DNA from: Fagopyrum homotropicum | Taxonomy: Eukaryota; Streptophyta; Magnoliopsida; Caryophyllales; Polygonaceae | DNA length: 64,000 nt | NCBI GenBank assembly: GCA_033239125.1 | Contig: BSWB01000001.1 | Location: forward strand, 141,313,981 to 141,377,980 | Direction of reading: 5' to 3' | Shown here: positions 57,276 to 64,000 of the stretch, in pieces | How the letters are laid out: each line of letters starts with the position of its first letter | Numbering within the stretch: position 1 is the stretch's first letter | Notes under the pieces: model-generated | Database searches by the model: none | Told to the model about the DNA's origin: nothing | What the model saw: the letters and a program-made list of their open reading frames with translations, nothing else | Position numbers and translations under genes: made by a program

Positions 57276-60200
57276 TTAGATCCCCCTAAAAACAAGTTTC
57301 GTCCCGAAACTTGCCACACGCCGAACTTCTCGGTCCCTTAAGGCCGAGGTATGAACTCTCACTCTAAGAAGGGTGAAGTTTTCTAATCTATATACACAAA
57401 CTATTCAAACCATCACGGCGAGATATAACATGACATATAGTACATTGTCGCATAGGTCACAAATACAAATAATATCACACATGCACATGGCTCCCCCAAG
57501 GGAAGACCTAGGTCTAACCCGTCGATTCTATCGACGCTACTAACTCAGCATAAAACTGAATCAAAGATACTATCTTTCGTCTTCCTATTAGCCTCATTGG
57601 TTCTTCGACTGCCACTAAATCATCAAGACCGGCAATACCTCTCGAGTCATGCATGTATTTCCTAGATTGATACACATGAAACCCCGGGTGAACAACCGCT
57701 ACTCTCGGCAGCTACGCCAACTGGTAAACTACTTTCTCAACTCGCTCTAAGATCTCAAAAAGGTCCGATATATCAGAAACTTAACTTTTGTCTCGGGTCT
57801 TTCTCCATACAAAACTTCCATTATGTTTCTCTTTGGTTGTCTCTAACAAAGAAGATCAAACTTCTTAATTGGTCCTGCTAAACCCAACTTTGTTGTTATA
57901 TCTTCTCAATATAGTTGTAAGTTCTAAGTAATGTAGGAAATATTTTGCTTTATACTGCTATTACTAACGAGACAGGTATGCTATAACTTCTACATCGTTC
58001 CTCATTACTCAATCAAGACCTTGTCTTGAAGAATAGCTTGTACATGTCAAACCCATCATACCTCGAGACAACGTAAAAAAAAAAAAATGCACCAATGAAT
58101 CTCCTCATAACTCTCAACAACTCTACTGTCCATTCTTCGTCCCCCATAATACTTCAATGTCATCCGGAGTAGGTTATCCATAAATTGTGTTACTTTGGAC
58201 AATCTCCCCACAAATTTCGGAATGACCGGCATTCAAGAAAACTTGTAACTTCTTACACATTCTTCGGGGGGTTGCCATCCCGAAACAACTTGTCTTACAA
58301 CTTATCTCTTCTACGAGAGTAGACCAAAATATCTTATCTAGGCATTAGTAAGTCCATATGGAATCACTACAACTCGTAGTTACCATGGTTTGTACGGAAT
58401 GCCGTATTTGCAATATATCCGTCTTGAATTCTCAATCGGTGACAATCAGACCTTAAATAATTTTTTTTTTAGAAGAGACTACCGATCCTTGCAACCAGTC
58501 ACGTAGATCATCTATCCGAGGTGAGGGATACTCGTTCTTCATTGTTATCTTGTTCGGCTAACGGTTATCAACGTACAAACGGAGATAACCGTCTCTCTCC
58601 TTGCAAACTGGTGTCCTCTATAATAACTTCAAATCAAGAATTCAAGATTTATCCCAACATGAACTTCAAATCAAGAGTTTAAGATAATATTTGGAGTTCT
58701 CCATAGCCTTTCACTAATTCTAATGAACTCTTTTCAATAAGTTCTTGCAATTGCTTCTTCACTTGCTTCCACAACTCATGTCTCTTCACAAGTGTCATTC
58801 CATACGGCGCCTTTGATCTCGGAATCGAGTCAAGCTTGACCTTAGTGGAAAATCCACATTCCGACGTATTGGAATCCGTAGTACCTCGGCTTTCGTCTCT
58901 TTTTTTTTTTTTTTTTTTTTTACCTTGGACCGGCACGACCTTGTCTTAAAACTAGACAGGTGGTCATGATACAATTGATCTACCTCGGTCTACTGAGGTG
59001 ACGTCTTTAAGACTCATGTATTGTTCTCTCTTCAACTATGATCGATCTTGTTCTCTTTCACGGGGCCTTCTCTCGAGTGTATTGTTCCATCTTTTCCACC
59101 TTGAAGGTCTGGTCGTAATAACCTTTTAAGAAACTCATACTTATGTGTTGCCATAAACGTCCTAACTGTAGGGCATAACCACATTTTATAACCAATTGAT
59201 CTTATCTTCCTCGCTCTCCCGAACATCCAAACGTATTAAGGGAGTTTTTCGTATTCTACCTAAGCTTGCATCATTCTTTCGAGTAGGTGCAGAACTTCTT
59301 CATTTCCTTATGTAACGTCAATCCGACCGCAAAGGTTCTAACCTCAATCTTTCATATATATACTTCTCGTACATCTCATGTCGACATCAAACTTCAAGAC
59401 TTCGGTTTTCTCTTACTCTAGTTGGTCACCTTATGCATCTCTTGATATCTCATAAACAACTCCGCAACCGTACCAGTATGCCTTTAGGCAAAATTTACCA
59501 ACCACAATCACTGAAAGATCTACTCATAACTCCACCATGCACTAACATCATAACTCTAAGCTTTCTGCATTGCCCTAATCTAGATTCCTCGTTTCACGTC
59601 ATAGCCACTATGACTTCTCCATGCGAGTCACAAAAACCTCAACTTAGTTTTTCCTCACGAAAACATAACATCCATAACCTTAGAACAAACATACCATACC
59701 TCCTCTTATAATATCCCCTTTATGCATAATAATCATAGAAGACTCACCTCTCTTTTTCCTTCCAGTTTCCTTCACCCTGATCCGTGTCATTCCTCCATAT
59801 GACAACCCATGACCTAAGAAGGTCACACCAGATTGTTATAATCCCTCTCCACGTGGTACGTTACTATCACTTGCTGGAATCGATAATTTCCTACATGATT
59901 AAGACATTTGCACTTCGCTTGATATACCTCTTTATTGCCAACATTCAACCACCACGAATATTCCACGTCCTTGTTACCCTTCTTCATGATCCCATAATCT
60001 TGTTTACTCTCCCCACCTACATTCGCCAGTATACAACCCACACTTGTGCATTTTTGGTGGTCACCGATTAACTCATTGATGACCCCCTCCAAGATCAACG
60101 ACTTACCCTCCTACCACACTTCCATGTTACCATACTCATGAAGGTTAACCTCATCGGGGTACTTTACCTTACTTCACTAGCTCCTTTTTATTCTACTTCC

Positions 60201-61119
60201 CACTTTGTTATCTCCAATTATGCTCCCCTCTTCCTTCCGCTTTTGTAAGATAACTATACCTGCCCAGCTCTTTCGTGTCATAAGACCCACCTTCAAAGGC
60301 TTAACCGCTCTTCATGATGTTTTGCAAAAGCACTTCTCAAAAATTGTGACCTTAATTAGCATCCACTCGCGCTCCTCCTGGTCGGTACTTAAGTCTTTCT
60401 ATCCACACTCCTCGTTTCATATTTCATTTCCTGAAGATCATCATCCTCACACACTTCCTTCTTCTTGGCGTTTCTTAGCCTTAACATCTTAACGGTAACC
60501 GGTCAACTCCACGTAAATCCCTACTATGCCCTTCTTCTCGTAACTTTAGTGATGTTGACACTTCACTTATTGGTACCTCGTAAGCTTAACTTACGGTATC
60601 TTAAATCTTTAGCAAATGGTTCGATCACTTCTCTCATCTCGACTCCAATGCTTAGGAACGCCTAAGGAAAGCTTCACATCTTAATGGAATACCACCATTA
60701 ACCTCCTTAGAATGTATCCCTCTCCTTCGCGATTCACATCTTTAGTTGTTCACGCGTCCTCTTGAGGAACTTAAGTTTGTTATCCCTAATGATCTCGTTG
60801 TCTTTCTAATCGTGACTTCTTTGTAACCGCGTCTACACTTTAATGTTGCTCCCTTTTCTTGTATTTCTTCCATCTTGATTCCTCTTAAGTTGTCTCAAGT
60901 TTTCTTTTGTTTGGTTGTCCTTTGTGTACGTCATCTCTAATCCTCCTCTTTGACATCCTTTTAAAGGAATCCGAGAAATGTCATGGTGTTCGTTAACACG
61001 ACTCATGCATGTGATTTTGAAAAAAAACGAAAACTCAGAACCCGCGGGGTTCTATTTATTCCTTATTCGGCCTTTAGAAGATTGCGAGTGCCATTGTTGT
61101 CAACCTAGGGTTCTGATAC
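57276..61119 (-). pseudogene. Decayed internal region of D with RT and integrase scraps
   Basis: A polypurine tract (AGGGGGATCTAA on the minus strand) abuts the 3' LTR. At about 57780-57660 the minus strand gives a FEILERV-like start and VVHPGFHVYQSRKYMHDSR, the integrase end. At 58880-58680 it gives STKVKLDSIPRSKAPYGMTL and ELWKQVKKQLQELIEK, the RT N-terminus, and near 58560-58480 a degraded IDDL-like block. Stops and indels are frequent and a T run lies at about 58898-58920. No open gag is seen (about 58940-61119). Confidence 0.72.
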
Positions 61120-61131
61120 CACTTTTATAAC
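61120..61131 (-). promoter_or_regulatory. Primer-binding site of D, one mismatch
   Basis: The minus strand reads TGGTATCAGAAC; the other elements have TGGTATCAGAGC. The first ten bases match tRNA-Met, so priming could still occur. Confidence 0.85.
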
Positions 61132-61135
61132 ACCC

Positions 61136-63984
61136 CAAATCCGCGGGACTCGGGATGCTACGGGCGGAGACCTCACAATGGGTCCCGACCCTTAGCCTGA
61201 CAACAATTTCACTGGATCTTACAACAAGACACAAATAAAGGTAAAACCGAAATTCATTTTAATGCAATGATATGAACCCCAAAAGAAAACAACGAAAGAC
61301 TTCAGCCGAGATAAAACGCTAAAGGCAACCGCCATACACGCGACATACATAATACCATAAACAATACATAAATACAACCCCCAAAACCCATCCTAAAATG
61401 TACGGACCCCGGCTGCCCACTCTTCCGGATCTCTCGGCCGCGTCCCTAACCTGCAAGGCAACTACAACAATATCGGTATAAAACCGTTAGCTAGCATTCA
61501 AGGCATTAGAATCATGGTATTGGCACACACACACATAAGGCATCATAAACACACAACATGTTCCAAAACACACAATCCGGTTTATTATCTTTTTATTATT
61601 AGGTCATATCCCGTTCTAATTCAACTTCTTTTGTGACACGAGAATCTTAAAGATCTCGCCCTTGTCCCCTTTCACCATACGGGTTTGTACTTGATGCGGA
61701 TCAGCATCACCCGATGGGCTGGTCGCAAGGCACCTCCCAGTCATCCCCATTTTGGACTGGACAAGCGGTCACCGCCCGTTATCATACACTTAGGCCAAAT
61801 ATAAACATATAAAGGTCGGTAATCCTATTTCCGGTTTAGTTGTTATAAACAATAAACAATAAACACACACATAAACAATAAACACACACCACCAACACGC
61901 ATCAAAACTAATACATAGAATACTAGCTAAGTAAGTCCGGAGACTTACCTCGTCCCAAAGATAATCCCGCTAACCACCGCCCTCAACTTTCAGTAGGAAG
62001 GCACTCAACGCCTGGTCAAAACAAGGCATACAATCAACATCTCTCTCACATGCTACAAGTCCTTAGACTTCTAGTGTCAATGATCTCGCAAGATCATAAA
62101 CCATAACCATGATAGGATAACGACTCCTAATCCTCATGATCTCATAAGGTCATAACCATCACAACACATGCTAGGATACTCTCGTTCTATTCTCCGCAAT
62201 CTCAAAAATCATACAACCTCAACTCGTAGATTCTCACAAGCTCAACATACAACTTAAATCCATAAACAACCTCACAAGACCGCATTACCACCTCAAACTT
62301 AGAATCAACATCAATCCATCAAACAATATCAAATCCTCAAAACTCACCTAAGGTTCAGAGCCACTACTTGGCATTCACTCTAAGTTATGCTGGGTTGTCC
62401 AACCTAGCATGATACTAATACTAAACATAACTAAATCGAGGGAAAAGATACTCACACGGCGTCAAAAGACGGAAGTCGATCAATGGATGTCGACTTTGAA
62501 CTCGTTAGGCCTTTATCGGGACGCTTCCGAACCTAACACTAAAATTAAGCAAATTTAAATCATATGCTAAATTTGAACGGAATATATAATATATATAAAT
62601 TTAATGAAAACCCGTTTTCAAAATCCAACATTAAAACTCGTTAAACCCTTCCGGGGCGAAAATATGAAATCAAACCACTTGGTCGTAAGCCCGAAATTAC
62701 AACTTGAATCATAAATCAAATTTAGAATCCGTAATTATATTTTCCGGACAATCTAAACAACATCATAAATTCAATGATAAAACTCATTCTCAAAGCCAAG
62801 GATAACCAAAACCGTTCAACCATTTTCCGGGCAAATTATACCATTTAGAAATATGGGTCATCCTCAACAATTAAAATTCTAGGCCAATTCTATAATTAAT
62901 TCAGCAGAGGTCACAATTGCAAATTCTGAAAATTATGGCTATAAACGTAAATATGTAATATAGTGTACAAACTGTAATTTCACCAAATATAAGGGGGGCC
63001 GATCGTAATTAAACCAAATAGGTTTCTTCAACCTCTGAATCAACGCGGAAAGGGAAAGGTGCTGAGAGGGCGGCGGCGTAGGCGGGACTCCGGCAAGGAG
63101 AAAGCAAGGCGAGGCGGCTCCGATGGCTCCCCTTGGTGGCTGCAGAACGATGTGAGGACGAAACTGGGGCGGCGACAGTGGGCAGGGCTTCGTCTCCGGT
63201 GGTCGAGGTTCAACAAAGGCGACGAGGCTTGGGCACCACACCAACGGCTGATGGGCTCTTCCTTCACCGGTGAGGTTCGACTGCTTGCGGCGGCACTCTC
63301 CCGGCGGTTCAGGGAAGGAAGGTGAAGAGAGGTAAGTTTGGGTTGAGAACAAAACAGAGGGTGAGGAGGGGATGCTGTCTTCGAAGCTGGGGAAGGAAAG
63401 GAGGGAAGGCAGGGCTGAGGTTGGTCATGGTAGACAGAGGGGAAAAGGAGGGGTCGGTTGCAGGGTAACGGGGAGCGAGAGATAGGGCCAGAGGGAAGGG
63501 GTGATGGCGTACAAAAAGGGATAGGCACAGAGGGAGATTCGAGGAGTCGGATGTGCAGAAGGCAACTGCAGGCTGGTAGCGTAGAAGGCGAGAAGTCAGC
63601 TAGCGAGGGGCTGAGCGGCGGTTCATCAGCCAGAAAGAGAGAGAAGCAAATAAAAGAATAAAGGGAAATGAAATTGAAGAATAAAAAGAACTAATAAAAG
63701 GATAGACCCGATTTCAAGCATTCGGAACGGAATTTTTGGATTGGAAAACTTTTTCGAACTTTTCTGAACTTTTCCGCAAAAAAAAAAAAAAAATACTGAA
63801 TATATAAACAAAATATATACTCGTGAAAATATAGTTTACGATATATAAATTGCTACTGTAAAATACATACATATATATATATCAAAACTCTTAAAATTCA
63901 AATTACGGCGTAAAAATACTCGGAAAAATATATTGAGGCCATTAAAATATTAACAAAAATGCACCCAATAAACGGGTCGTTACA
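61136..63984 (-). repeat. 5' LTR of element D
   Basis: 2849 bp, also ending GTTATA on the minus strand. It is shorter than the 3' LTR mainly through A-run and (AT)n changes near 63780 and 63870. Target duplication ATCAA follows. Confidence 0.92.
61451..61948 (-). other. Intron-like structured module in 5' LTR of D
   Basis: Donor hairpin at 61931-61948, second hairpin at 61639-61658, TTGCAG acceptor ending at 61451. Length is 498 nt. Confidence 0.55.
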
Positions 63985-64000
63985 ATCAAATCATGCATTC

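Larger units (their letters stand above)
54415..63984 (-). mobile_element. Full-length LTR retrotransposon D
   Basis: Minus-strand element with LTRs at 61136-63984 (5') and 54415-57275 (3') and target duplication ATCAA (54410-54414, 63985-63989). The internal region is 3.86 kb. I count about 20 substitutions, mostly transitions, between the LTRs, roughly 0.7%, so it is the oldest full-length copy here. Both LTRs end TA instead of CA on the minus strand, and the PBS has one change. Confidence 0.94.

Noticed and set aside
1..64000. CRISPR arrays, bacterial operons, rRNA or tRNA genes
   Set aside because: The direct repeats seen are LTRs, Helitron pieces and minisatellites. I found no cloverleaf tRNA gene (the PBS words are only 12-bp tRNA complements) and no rRNA segment.

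Overview
This window is plant nuclear DNA, most likely from an angiosperm whose genome is rich in repeats. The evidence is a set of Ty3/gypsy-type LTR retrotransposons primed by initiator tRNA-Met, Helitrons with plant-type ends, a Tourist-like MITE, and snRNA-type promoters carrying the plant upstream element RTCCCACATCG plus a TATA box. I see no intact protein-coding gene. The species cannot be named from the sequence.

Layout, left to right. 1-4096: the 5' end of a minus-strand LTR retrotransposon (H) that runs off the left edge. 4217-5466 and 15226-19652: a Helitron-rich tract holding two tandem arrays of U2 snRNA-like cassettes. 5467-15225: full-length element A (+), inserted inside one U2-like cassette. 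19658-29685: full-length element B (-). 29691-32404: Helitron ends with a Tourist-like MITE inside. 32410-41954: full-length element C (-). 42125-44767: solo LTR E (-). 45646-48899: remnant of a probable armadillo-repeat gene, split by solo LTR F (+, 45688-48449). 48900-54414: AT-rich tandem repeats interrupted by solo LTR G (+, 50605-53503). 54415-63984: full-length element D (-). All seven complete insertions (A, B, C, D, E, F, G) have perfect 5-bp target-site duplications.

The LTRs are unusually long (2.6-3.0 kb) and the internal regions short (3.8-4.2 kb), holding only decayed gypsy pol. Paired LTRs are nearly identical, so these are recently moved, non-autonomous elements that must have used proteins made elsewhere. 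They form two subfamilies. Group I (A-D) is present as full-length copies. Group II (E-H) is present as solo LTRs plus the partial H. The upstream parts of the LTRs do not align between groups, but one downstream module is kept in all twelve LTR copies. It has a perfect 5' splice-site sequence inside a hairpin, a second hairpin with compensatory stem changes, a CTAAC branch-point-like motif, a 3' splice-site-like AG 457-498 nt after the donor, and a conserved GC-rich block. I read this as a structured intron-like element inside the LTR. It is one of the two most interesting signals here; the other is the amplification of U2 snRNA-gene-like cassettes, with snRNA promoter elements, inside a Helitron.
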